DNA of 64,000 nucleotides from Sphaerulina vaccinii (Eukaryota; Ascomycota; Dothideomycetes; Mycosphaerellales; Mycosphaerellaceae). The translations under genes were made by a program, and so were the position numbers. Under the pieces are notes generated by a model. It was not told the origin of the DNA. It saw only the letters and a list, made by a program, of their open reading frames with translations, and did not search any database. The stretch spans positions 1,504,524-1,568,523 of the forward strand of contig JAKUDP010000013.1 of assembly GCA_022570795.1 (NCBI GenBank). Reading direction: 5' to 3'. Of the stretch, positions 31,044 through 40,777 are shown in pieces (the stretch's first letter is position 1; each line of letters opens with the position of its first letter).

Positions 31044-32728
31044 ATGTCCTTGATCAATCTAGCAGCTTCACCGCTGGTGCTAGCAGCCGTGTTGTTCGTG
31101 CTTGCTCCTACTCTCTTTGTAAGTATCTCGCAACCTACCTTACGCGACATGACTTAGCCTCTGACATCCCGCAGCTTCTGCAGCGATACCTGATCTCCCC
31201 GCTGAACGGAATACCTGGACCATGGTGGGCGAGACTCTCAGCGATCCCACTATTCTTCAAATCTGCAGTGTGTCGCCAACAAGCACAGACGATAGAAGAC
31301 CTGCACAAACAGTATGGGCCGATTGTTCGCGTGGCTCCTGATGAAGTAGCTGTATCATCGCTCGCTGGGTTCAAGGCTGTTCACAAGATTGGTGGTGGCT
31401 TCACGAAGTCAGCATGGTATGGGTTCATTGGCCCAACTGAGAAGAATTATGGTCCTGCCGGTCTCTTTCAAGAACTTGATCCACACAAGCATGCTCAAAC
31501 GAGGAAGATGTTCTCTCGCGGCTTCTCGACTGCAAGCTTGAGAGCTGAATGGGAAGACATGGTCCGGAGCAAGGTTGCCAAAGCTGTCGACGGCATGGCT
31601 CGAGAAGCAAAGGGTAGGAATGGTATCGCTGATGTGAGACGGTGGTGGACACTCATGGCCAGTGATGTCGTGAGCGAGCTCATGTTTGGCGAATCGCTTG
31701 GTGGCCTGGACACTCAAGAGGTAGCTCATCTGCGCTTCTCGACTCTGCATACACTGACTGATATCGCAGATGCACCCCTTCTTCCACAAAGTGTTTACCT
31801 CAAATCTTGCCTCTACAATGTACTTCTACATGCCAGTAGTATACGAAGTGCTCAGCCGGATACCACTACCGGCATTGACAGAGTTCTTCAATGCCTGGCG
31901 AGCTCTCCTCGACATCTCATCAATTGCATACAAGAACAGTCTGGGTAACGCTTCGAAGAAGAACATCTTCTCTGGAATCCTGGAAAAGGCAGAGAAAGAC
32001 GGCGAGGGAGCTCTATCTCCAATGCAAGTCACAGTGGAAGCCGGTGTCTTCATCATTGCTGGCAGCGATACCACGTCCGAATCTCTCACATATCTCATCT
32101 GGGCTGCATTGAAGCGTCCTGAAGTCGCCAAGGCAATTCAAGAAGAGCTGTTCGCCAATAACCTTGATCTGACTGACGCGGAACTGGAGAGACTGCCTGT
32201 CCTCAATGCGGTCATCAAAGAAACTCTCCGCCTCTACTCTGCTGTACCCATGCCTCAGCCTCGAGTGGTCCCAAAGGGCGGCATTACGCTGGAGGGCCAT
32301 TTCCTACCCGAAGGCACTGTCGTTAACACAACGCCATGGGTATCACACCGCGACCCTGCCGTCTTCCCTGATCCCGAGAGGTAAGTTGCGTTTGTCATTG
32401 CCTCTGCCCTTTGTCCTCGCTGACGCTCTTTGTTACTACCAGATTCGACTACACCCGCTGGTTGCCTGATGGACCTGCCACTCTGTCCAACGATGCACGC
32501 ACCGCGTGGTGGGCCTTCGGCGCAGGCGGGTATACATGCATCGGCCAGCATCTGGCCATGATGGAGTTGAGACTCGCAGCGGCATTGTTCTTCAAGACAT
32601 TTGTGGGCGCAAAGCTTGCGCCTGAGACAACGGACGACAGCATGACAATGATGAACTACGTTATCATATCACCCAAGAGTGGCCGCTTCATGGTCGACTT
32701 CTCTCAGGTAAAGTCACCAGGAGCATGA
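31044..32728 (+). CDS. Cytochrome P450 monooxygenase, four exons
   Basis: Exons are 31,044-31,118, 31,175-31,720, 31,770-32,380 and 32,443-32,728; all introns are GT...AG of 49 to 62 nt. The 505-residue product starts with an N-terminal membrane anchor (MSLINLAASPLVLAAVLFVL), then the proline-rich hinge LNGIPGPWWARL. The I-helix reads AGSDTTSESLTYLIW, the K-helix ExxR is in KETLR, and the haem loop is FGAGGYTCIG with Cys443 as the iron ligand. It is a microsomal-type P450 that would need an NADPH reductase partner. Its sequence class resembles fungal benzoate/secondary-metabolism P450s, but no tailoring or backbone genes are adjacent, so the substrate is open. The third exon junction (acceptor at 31,769) is the least certain. 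Confidence 0.9.
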
Positions 32729-33356
32729 AGGAGTCGCAGCACAACACCAACGCCATGCCCACGCGAGATGGCCCCACTTGAGTGAATGATGGCTGGCTAG
32801 GCAACGATGGATGTGCTTATACGTTCAAATATTGACGACCTATAGCATCAAATGCACCACTCTTACACACTTATAGTTCGCGCACTGCCAGTACATTGGG
32901 TCGTGCGCAACAGCTCGACAGCTCGACGACGAAGTTCGCCAGCGACAAGTTTTTCTGACATCTCCTTGGAAACCGCGCTAGTGAAGCATCATAAGTACTT
33001 CGCGCGCTCTTTTCCAACACTTGGGTTTCTTCCACCAACATCCACATCGCGAAGACATCTTGTAAGACTGCCTCACCGAAAACATGAACTCGAACATTGC
33101 TAACGGTCTCTAGCTGTATTGTCATCTCAGCGATCTCACTCACGCGCACAAATACCTCGCACAACGCCAGCCAGAAAACAGGCCTTAGCCGGCGAAACGG
33201 GCATGAGGATGTCCGCGACTACGTTGTAGCGGCTCTCCGTCTATGAGCAGGCTTCACGGCGTCGGGGCGTAAGACAGATCAGCAGAGCACTTCGCAACGG
33301 GTGTCAGAGAACGACGGGATTCGTGCATCACACAAGCCGATGAAACAGGCGTCGAA
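32729..33356. other. Intergenic between P450 and F-box gene
   Basis: Contains the P450 3' flank and the F-box gene promoter. Nothing else is recognised. Confidence 0.5.
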
Positions 33357-34669
33357 ATGTTGGCATCGAGTAGGCTCCTTGACATCACACTCGAGATGTT
33401 CGAGCGTGTGGCCGAAAATCTCTCAAGCACAGATCTGGGGAGCCTGCGACTCACCAAGAAAATCTCTCAAGCACAGATCTGGGGAGCCTGCGACTCACCA
33501 ACAAAGAGGCACACGCGAAAGCCATGCGCACCTTCGTCAAGAAGACATTCAGCTGCATTGGTGTCATGATCGGAGACGTAGAGGCGATCACCGAAGCCAT
33601 CAAGATCGCAAAGCTCCCAGTATTTGGTCGAGCTGTCAAAGTCGTCGAAATCTTCACCAACGAGTTCAGCGAGGCGGTTAGGTGGAAGTCACATCGGCAC
33701 CACAACACCCAACTTCGTCAGCAGCATGCATGGGCCAATGAGAAACCTCTGCACCTGCTCACAACACTATTTTCGCACCTCCGTCGCAACTCCAGCGTTG
33801 ATCGAGTCCGCATCACCGATTTCCGCTACGCCTTGTCACTACAGCATTTACTGGTGTCAAGGTACTCCAAGGGTTTAGACATGCTCAAAGATTCTGGCAC
33901 AGCGGGCGGCTTCTGTTTGACGCGAGACTTGCATTGTACTCTGGAGGCGCTCTGCGTGAGTGGTCTGAAGTTCCGAGAGCTTGACATGCTTCACGATCCA
34001 GTCTGCATTGCGGATCACATCGGTGTCAGTCCAGAGGCCTTGAACTACCTCAGCGAATTGATGCCGATGTTAGAGACGATAGAAATATCTTTTCAGATCG
34101 AGAAGCGCGAGCTCGCGGCATTCGGTGGTCCAGGTCAGCTCAGCGAGGCAGCCTGCAGAACTCTGGATGTCATCAACTCCAAAGCAGTCAACCTGAAATA
34201 CCTGCACATCCTCGACAAGTCCTACCGAGCCATTGACGGCAACATCCCTCCAGACATGCAACTTGCGGACGCGGACGTGGGATGGCATCTGCAGAGACTT
34301 CTGTCAGAACCACTTCCCGCTCTACAGACATTGGTCCTTGACCAAGGTCGCATCGCAGCTTCAGATCTCAAGAACTGTCTCGCCAATCAGTCAATCACCC
34401 AGCTTCGACTGTACAACTACCAGCTCGGCAACAGTTACGACCTCATCGAGGACAACGACGAGTACCTTGAAGCGCAAATCGAACAGCTCTTCGACATCAA
34501 GAAGGTTCGCATCGACGACGAGATGCTTGAAGAGTTCTGGCAAGAGTACTCCGAGGTTGAGCAGAAGCGAGCTGCAGAGTTGAAGGAGGCCATTGAGAAG
34601 CAGCAGAAGGAGCAAGATCTCAAAGATGAAGAGACCGCGAACTATCTTGCTTGGCTAAAGGAGGATTAA
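33357..34669 (+). pseudogene. F-box-like protein gene broken by a 44-bp tandem duplication (frameshift)
   Basis: The frame from the ATG at 33,357 gives LLDITLEMFERVAENLSS followed by DLGSLRLTKK, an F-box-like helix pattern near the N-terminus. A perfect 44-bp tandem copy (33,414-33,457 and 33,458-33,501) then shifts the frame by two, ending the first frame at 33,569. The rest of the protein continues from the second copy in another frame (LRLTNKEAHAKAMRTFVKK... to the stop at 34,669), about 380 residues with an acidic/Gln-rich coiled-coil C-terminus (EKQQKEQDLKDEETANY). Counting one copy, the gene would be one exon of 422 residues. F-box proteins recruit substrates to SCF ubiquitin ligases, but the remainder matches no family I know. 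An internal ATG at 33,524 could still give a shortened product lacking the F-box. Confidence 0.75.
33414..33501. repeat. Perfect 44-bp tandem duplication
   Basis: Two adjacent identical 44-bp units beginning GAAAATCTCTCAAGCACAG, at 33,414-33,457 and 33,458-33,501. The length is not a multiple of three. No divergence between copies suggests a recent event or an assembly error. Confidence 0.95.
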
Positions 34670-35229
34670 TTGAAGAGCGAATGCATTGTACAGGTTGAGA
34701 ACAACGTCGTGGAGGCAGCGCATGTTTGAGAGGACGACAGAGAGGCGATAGTAGAGCTCGCTTGGAATAGTGCGCAAGTGTTCCTCCTACCAGTCATCTT
34801 TTAGTGCAAGTCCCTCGTTTCATGCCCCAGATTGCATGTCCTATGTCCAAAGCATGCACGTGTACTTGCATGCTTGAGGTCTGCCCTTACGGTATTCCTG
34901 GACAGATGGGCAGGAGCAGACTCCGAGCGTACAAGGGCTCATGCAACTTCCCAGTCTGGCGCCTCATTTGACCTGGTCGATGTCGTGGAAGTCCTCAGCG
35001 AGAGCAACAGAATGTCCAACTGCAAATCTTCCTCCGGCTCCCATTATAGCCATTGCTGTCGCTGACGACTGCCATCACCATCTCCAGACTTCCAGGTATG
35101 CTGATCAGGCAATGTGGAACCTACAAGAGACGTGTGAGCAGCCACTCCACCTGCTTTGTCCGGTCCAGTATTGTCTTCTGTGTGGTGCATCGCCATAAAT
35201 CTGTTCTCATTGCTAAAACTCCAGCCATC
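34670..35229. other. Intergenic upstream of the Cys-rich secreted protein gene
   Basis: Normal composition, no supported gene. Would hold the promoter of the downstream gene. Confidence 0.45.
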
Positions 35230-35711
35230 ATGCTCCTGTCGCGCGATATCTCCTTGCTCTTCGCTATGAGCTTAGGCCTTGCATCAGCCACTCCACCGCA
35301 GACAATGGACACGGTCTGCTATCACTGGACATCGTTCTTGGAGAGCCTTGCTGACCACATCTGTCACAGTGCACTAGCGACGATCACTGCCGCTCACCTT
35401 GCAGAAATGATGTCAAGCCGCAATTCGCAGACGTCGTAGATTTCCACTGTGTCTCCGGGTTGTGTGACTGCACCGTAAGTGAAGAAGAGCGTCAAGTGCT
35501 CACCTACGATACTGAATTTGTCTTCGAACAGTTATCTTCCGATGATCGATGCAAACAAGTTTGTGTTGCATTCTGGGCCGAATTCTTCCCTGGATCGACT
35601 ATAACCAGCGCGCATCAAGACCCAAGTGGCGCTAATGCGTGCTGTTGCGAGGGAAAATGCGCTGGACCATATAAAGCAGACTGTCTCGCGCAAGCGAGGG
35701 ACAATTGTTGA
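35230..35711 (+). CDS. Small secreted cysteine-rich protein (14 Cys), two exons
   Basis: Proposed exons are 35,230-35,313 and 35,370-35,711, product 141 residues. Exon 1 encodes a signal peptide (MLLSRDISLLFAMSLGLASA). The 56-nt intron ends with a good branch site and acceptor (GCTGACC...TGTCACAG) but has a weak donor, GTCTGC. Exon 2 opens CTSDDHCRSPCRNDVKPQF and continues with DFHCVSGLCDC, DDRCKQVCVAF, NACCCEGKCAG and ends ADCLAQARDNC. All 14 cysteines lie in the mature part, an even number that fits disulphide pairing. I recognise no family. Small, secreted and cysteine-rich is the profile of many fungal effector candidates, but nothing here proves a role in plant or microbe interaction. 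The junction is inferred because the cysteine-rich frame is open only downstream of it. Confidence 0.68.
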
Positions 35712-36150
35712 TAGAAGTGGCCATCAATGGGGAGGGTGGACTGGGTACGGCGGGCCAGTAAGATTCTGTTCTCGAGCACTGTAGCCCACCTGCCAGATCT
35801 TCTTGAGCATGATGACCGCGCTTCGTGCATGGTGCTTCAGATGCTGGATTGTGCTTTGAAGGAAAGAGAGGAGCACGGAGATCCGAATCCTGATATGCCG
35901 ATATACGCGTACCCAGCGCCGTCAATAACCCATCAAAATATCATCCCTCTCTCCCCTTCCCAATTCCTTCAGTCGCCATACGGAAGTATGTCCAGGATTA
36001 GGAACACAATATATGGAGTCCTGCATTCTCCCATAAGCGCACCCAAGCTGAGCATTGTTCAGCACTGGCGCTCATAGACAAGAGCCTGCACAGCGATCTG
36101 AATGCAGTATGTTCTGGCTCTCTCCGATCCGGACCAAGCTTGAACAACGT
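35712..36150. other. Intergenic upstream of Myb-like gene 2
   Basis: Promoter of Myb-like gene 2. The frame of that gene also contains an earlier ATG at 36,109, so the last part may be coding. No other feature. Confidence 0.45.
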
Positions 36151-37314
36151 ATGGCATTAAGAACAATCCTTTTCTGGCCAAGGCTATTCCCGCAACCTGG
36201 CACAGCAGCTGTTGTAGGCTTCACTCAAGGCCTCGCACGGCATCTTTCCATCACAACTGTTCGAAGATCTGATCATGGCAGTCCTCGCGACATGCACGGT
36301 TCGAATGTGGCTACGATACAAAAATGTTCAACCGGCCCACCGACATTGGAACCCGAAGATGGGGGCAAGCATACAGAGGTCAATGCCACGACAGCACCCC
36401 TCGCGACCCAGGATCTGGAGCAATCAGTAACTCTTGGTTCGGGAATGAAGCCTAAGACTCCATTCACTTCGGCCGAGGACAAACTCATATTGGAGTGGCG
36501 CCAGCGTGGTGCGAGCTTTGCAGAGATCGGCCGACGACTAGAACGGCACTGCGGCACGATCCATCGTAGACACCATAGCATTCATAGGCGTCAGGCTGTG
36601 AATAATGCAGAGAGTCCCAAGCCAATCAAAAGCAGGGTGTTCTCTGTGCTCCAGGATGAAATCATCGTACAGATGAGACAGGAGGGTGCCAGCTCGTACG
36701 CAATTGCCAGAAGGATTGCGGCTTTGGCTGGACAGCAATTTCGTCACAGTCATGACAAGCAAGTGAGATATCGCATTTTACAACTAAGGAGCAATGGCAT
36801 GATAACGGTCCCTCGGACCCATCAAGAACCACTCACTGAAGATGACTTTCTGCGACTGAAAGCATTGAGAGATGACGGTTTCACCTGGGAACATATTGCA
36901 CAACGAGAAGAGCAGCCAGTAGTTCGGTTGAGGAGACGTTATGAAGCAAAAGCCGGCAGGTCGAAGCCTTCCCAGAGTAAACGTAGATGGACTAGCGAAG
37001 AGATTGCTACTATGAGGCGGCTTCGAGAGCAAGAAGGTCTCAAATTCTCGCAGATCGCAGATCGTCTTGGCCGCCAACCTTTTGCTGTGGTGAGCCGCTA
37101 TCGCAAGTTGAGCATGGACAATGAATCCTACTTACCTAAGTACAAGATCTGGAGCACGGAAGAGGACACCAAGCTCGTAGGTCTGATCAGGAAGCACGGT
37201 AAAAAGTGGTCCACACTCCAATCCTACATGAACGGTCGGTCCGCGCAAAGCTTGAGAGATCGATATGCGGGCTATCTATGCGATCAAGTTGGCTCGACCG
37301 GCGCCGATACATGA
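36151..37314 (+). CDS. Myb/SANT-like repeat protein 2 with putative mitochondrial presequence
   Basis: A single exon, 387 residues from the ATG at 36,151 (an in-frame ATG at 36,109 would add 14). Residues 1-39 (MALRTILFWPRLFPQ...LARHLSITTVRR) have five Arg and no acid and look like a mitochondrial presequence with an R-x-L-S site. After a Thr/Pro-rich linker come five Myb-like repeats starting FTSAEDKLILEWRQRGASF, VFSVLQDEIIVQMRQEGAS, LTEDDFLRLKALRDDGFTW, RWTSEEIATMRRLREQEG and IWSTEEDTKLVGLIRKHGKKW. The last is a near-canonical Myb repeat ending RSAQSLRDRYAGYL. It shares architecture with the proteins at 11.7 and 40.8 kb. Nucleic-acid binding is inferred from the fold, mitochondrial location from the N-terminus; neither is shown. 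Confidence 0.82.
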   Translation: MALRTILFWPRLFPQPGTAAVVGFTQGLARHLSITTVRRSDHGSPRDMHGSNVATIQKCSTGPPTLEPEDGGKHTEVNATTAPLATQDLEQSVTLGSGMKPKTPFTSAEDKLILEWRQRGASFAEIGRRLERHCGTIHRRHHSIHRRQAVNNAESPKPIKSRVFSVLQDEIIVQMRQEGASSYAIARRIAALAGQQFRHSHDKQVRYRILQLRSNGMITVPRTHQEPLTEDDFLRLKALRDDGFTWEHIAQREEQPVVRLRRRYEAKAGRSKPSQSKRRWTSEEIATMRRLREQEGLKFSQIADRLGRQPFAVVSRYRKLSMDNESYLPKYKIWSTEEDTKLVGLIRKHGKKWSTLQSYMNGRSAQSLRDRYAGYLCDQVGSTGADT

Positions 37315-37722
37315 TTAATGAAATCCTCGACGTGAGCGCGCTCTCTCTCTGTCACCCCATTCGCAACACCGCCGCGATGTGTCTGACGACTCTATGCCTC
37401 GGTTGCTGCTTGTAAACAGAGATGATGCTGGGCTGACATGATTGCCTCGTTACAATCAGGAGTAGTCGAATGTCAATACTGGACAGACCAGGCCGTCTGA
37501 CAAGAGGATGCAGCAGCTAGTCTTACAGTAACTACAGATACACTTCCAAGTATCTCTTCTAGCTAGATTCCATCTATTCGTCCCTGTCGTTCCACGGCAT
37601 GGCTTGCTTTGCTGCAATCACCGGAGATATTCTCTGCCTCTCTCCATTCAGTCGCAATCAGCATCCCACTCCTTCCTGTTGCTCTTCGGCGCCACAGTAC
37701 AATCAGCTCCCTCGCTAGACTC
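37315..37722. other. Intergenic between convergent Myb-like gene 2 and RPN5
   Basis: Shared 3' flank. No supported gene. Confidence 0.5.
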
Positions 37723-39313
37723 CTAGACCTTGGCAGCTTTTGGTTGAATCCTGGCCATCATCTCCTCCTTAGTGATCAAGTGATCAATTCTCTCAAGAAG
37801 TCCCAGCAAGCTCTTCATGTTGCCACTCCATTCGTTCAATACCTCATCTGCGTCTCGCTTCTTCTCAAAGCTCACTATCTGTGCTGGTCGATCGATCCTC
37901 GCGTAAATGGTCTTGCTGGTCACCAGATCAGAGATATACTTCTCGGTTTCCTCGGCAGGCAGATCGAGAAGCTTTGTGAGTCGCGAGAAGTGAACACGTG
38001 TGTAGTACTTCGCGATGACACGGACGTTGTGTTCGATGACTCGCTTACGGAAGTCCAACCAGCGTTGGTGGGCCTTAGGGTCCTTCTTCTCGTCCTTTGC
38101 TTTGGTCGAGAAGATGTCTGTTGATGTGAGCTGCTTCCCGAAGTTAGACTCAATTGCTGGCCAGCGCATGAGTTCGTGTGTGGTGAAGCGCTTGACGAGT
38201 TCGGCTTCGGCTGGGCAGGATGTGGCGAGTCGAGTGTCCTGTGCGATGCGATGTAGCAAGTCGGACTGCTCGTTATCGTATGGTGCGAGGAGAATGAAGT
38301 AGACGACGCGTTGAAGAGCTGCGCGGAGACTGTCCGTATCGTTCTCCACTGCCTCGGTGTCCAGGACTGAGCGGTAGTGCTTACAGGCTTCCAGATATTT
38401 GTCGTCGTGCTTGGCCAGTGTGATTTGTTGTTCGTAGAAGCGCAGCTTCAAGTCTGTGACATCGTCGTCCACTGGCTCTTCCACCTCTCCTGCATTGATC
38501 TCTGCTGCCAAACGCTTCCTCTCTTCTCGGTCCTTCTTTTCCTTCTCGATCTGCTCAGCGGTCTTCTTAGGCTTGCGTGCAAAGTAGCGTGTGCTGATCT
38601 TGCGCGCCAGAATGCCACCCTGCGTCCAGTCACCGTCCTCGATACAGAGCGACACCTGATCCAGGATGAACTCGGTTTTCTCTCGTCTCGTCATGGATCC
38701 GAAGGTCTCGACCTGCAGCTCGCATAATGTGTCCTTGGCTGCTGTAATCTTGCCCTGCGTGTGCTGAATGTTTGACAGTATGCGTGTCACGCGAGCACGC
38801 TCGACCTCAACAAAGATCTGCCAACCTCATTAGTCTCTCTCCTTCCACTTCAAACTACGCGTTATCTCTCACCTTGCCCTCGGTCACCGTCCGCAGCGTC
38901 TCAATGACCGTCAGCTTGACATCTATGCTCGGCGTCTCGTCCAGAAAGTCCATGACAACCTGCACCATCTTGGTGATGGCTTGCTTGAGCTGTCCATGCT
39001 TCTTGCTCAGCAGCTGTACTTGCTCATTTAGCAGACTCCAGTCCCCAGAGTCTTTCGATATCGTGACGATGGCAACGAGGATGCGCGATGTGGAAGGCAG
39101 ATCGGAGGACTGGCGGGTTTGCTTCTCTAAGCTGAGCAGCTTGTCGATGGCTTCCTGCGTCTTGCCATTCTGTGGCGAGGTCAGTTCTTCCTTTTCTTCA
39201 CCGAGTAGCGATCTACAGCGCCTTACCTTTGCAGTCTTCTCAGCTTCAGGCAGCGCAGCATCAACTTCCTTGCTAAAGTCCTTGTCGGCCTTGACGATGG
39301 CGCCGTCCGACAT
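37723..39313 (-). CDS. RPN5: 26S proteasome regulatory subunit Rpn5 (PCI-domain lid subunit), three exons
   Basis: Exons on the minus strand are 39313-39227, 39169-38873 and 38817-37723; introns (57 and 55 nt) have GTAAGG and GTGAGA donors. The product is 492 residues, close to the usual size. The helical-repeat N-terminal part includes TQEAIDKLLSLEKQTRQ and LSKKHGQLKQAITKMVQ; exon 3 reads IFVEVERARVTRILSNIQ...FGSMTRREKTEFILDQVSLC. The C-terminal PCI domain contains FSRLTKLLDLPAEETEKYISDLV and ends in the helix LNEWSGNMKSLLGLLERIDHLI. Rpn5 is a lid subunit of the 19S particle, needed for proteasome assembly; a role in the COP9 signalosome is known in yeast. Its promoter is shared with YAE1. 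Confidence 0.96.
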
Positions 39314-39609
39314 GGCGGGCGGGCTGTGAGAGGTGTCGTTCTGTTGATCAAGTGTTTTCTCTCTTTGCAGTTAGATTTGTAGTCGTTCCAGTCGGTCAAA
39401 GTAGGAAGTCTCTCTGTTGCTGTGATGGAGAAGGTCGATGATATGTGTTGATGTATGGATGCTCAGTCGCCAAACGCCAGCAGAAGGCACGAAGCTCATG
39501 ACGCGGTCGAGTCGGGGAAGGTTAGCCGAGCGGTAGTACAATTTTGAACTACACCACAACTTCGACTTTCTCATATACATACAACGATACTCAACATGCG
39601 TTTACCAAC
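39314..39609. promoter_or_regulatory. Bidirectional promoter RPN5/YAE1
   Basis: Only 296 bp separate the ATGs of two divergent housekeeping genes, so their regulatory sequences must overlap. A TATATA-like run (CATATACATA, 39,573-39,582) lies about 35 bp before the YAE1 start. No proteasome-control element such as GGTGGCAAA is seen. Confidence 0.6.
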
Positions 39610-40284
39610 ATGCTGCGCGACACTCTCGGTCGCAGAACTTCAGACAACCCCGAACCGTTCCTGATGGGCGTCTCAGGCACAAACGCTGAACAAGAATCTA
39701 TGCCAGCGGGGCAGCATGTCAATGATCTAAACGATGATATCTTCGGCTCAGCACCGGACAGCCCGATCCTGAGCGCCAGCGAAGGTCAACGTGAACAGAC
39801 CAGGAGCAGTAGAGGCGGTCGAGATCACTCTGACATCCCGCGCCTACGCTCTTTGCACATCACAAATGGCTATAGAGAAGGCATAGCTCTATCGAAGGAA
39901 TCGCACATTCAAGCTGGCTTTGATGAAGGTTTCGGTCTTGGTGGGGAGATTGGACAGAGGGTAGGATATCTGCTTGGCGTGCTGGAAGGCATTGCGAAAG
40001 CGGTGAAGGATGATGAGACGAGGCAGGTCTGGGACGAAGCACAGCAGGAATTGAAGATTGAGATGCTGCTGGGAGAGAAGTGGTTTGGCAGTGATGGGGT
40101 ATGGCTGTATCATGTCGATGGAGAAGAGGATGGAGATGTGACGTTTGAGGAAGTTGCGAAAGCACATCCTGTGCTGAGCACGTGGGAGAGGAAAGTGAGG
40201 GAACTGGTGGAGAAGATTGGTTTGAGGTTGCACGGGGACAGTGTGGAGGACGAGAAAGAAGAATCGTCGAGTATTTTGAGCTGA
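39610..40284 (+). CDS. YAE1: Yae1-domain protein (cytosolic Fe-S cluster delivery to Rli1/ABCE1)
   Basis: 224 residues in one exon. After a disordered N-terminus (RRTSDNPEPFLMGVSG, DDIFGSAPDSP), residues about 90-125 contain the deca-GX3 signature of Yae1/Lto1 proteins: NGYREGIALSKESHIQAGF followed by DEGFGLGGEIGQRVGYLLG, with Gly or Ala every fourth position. In yeast Yae1 and Lto1 form a complex that recruits the ABC protein Rli1 to the cytosolic iron-sulphur assembly machinery; that role is transferred by family. The C-terminus is acidic and helical. The first ATG of the frame, 39,610, gives MLRDTLGRRTSDN. It is head to head with RPN5. Confidence 0.9.
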   Translation: MLRDTLGRRTSDNPEPFLMGVSGTNAEQESMPAGQHVNDLNDDIFGSAPDSPILSASEGQREQTRSSRGGRDHSDIPRLRSLHITNGYREGIALSKESHIQAGFDEGFGLGGEIGQRVGYLLGVLEGIAKAVKDDETRQVWDEAQQELKIEMLLGEKWFGSDGVWLYHVDGEEDGDVTFEEVAKAHPVLSTWERKVRELVEKIGLRLHGDSVEDEKEESSSILS

Positions 40285-40777
40285 TGTTCTCGTAACTTGT
40301 GTCAAGATCATGTTCACGAACTGTTGGGCCAAATGGCGACCACGAGCAGTCAGGCTATTCCGATGAAGTCTTCTCTGCATGTAGACGTCCTCGAGCAATA
40401 ACGAAAACAGAGAGATAGAGATCGAGGGCGTGCGTGATAGTCATTCATATGCGTTCGACATCTTGCCCTCTGCGAACTGCGGGAGCTTGGTTGGCATGAT
40501 GTCTGTAGACGTGGACATAGTGTGTGAACAGAGGTCAAGAAGAAGCCGCAACGAATACGGAGTTTGACGAAGGTTGCCTGTCAAGAGAAGACCCTTCACT
40601 TTCCTGTCTCTATAGTCTCATCGTGACCGCATTGTGCCGTGAGTTGATATGTGCGGTCTTGGTTCGTTCCATTAGGAGGGGAAGCGCGGAACGGGAGCTT
40701 TTCGCATCACCATGATATCGCAGACATCCGCAGAGACATACCAGTGCGACGCAGAGGGTATCATGGCATTTCTTTCA
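40285..40777. other. Intergenic between convergent YAE1 and Myb-like gene 3
   Basis: Shared 3' flank, no supported gene. Confidence 0.5.

Noticed and set aside
31019..32728. P450 frame change near 31,720-31,770 suggesting a broken gene
   Set aside because: A 49-nt intron with a CACTGACTG branch site and GCAG acceptor explains the change, so the gene is intact.
39519..39535. TAGCCGAGCGGTAGT resembles a tRNA A-box
   Set aside because: No acceptor stem, anticodon arm or B-box (GGTTCRANTCC) follows at a workable distance; it lies in the short RPN5/YAE1 promoter.
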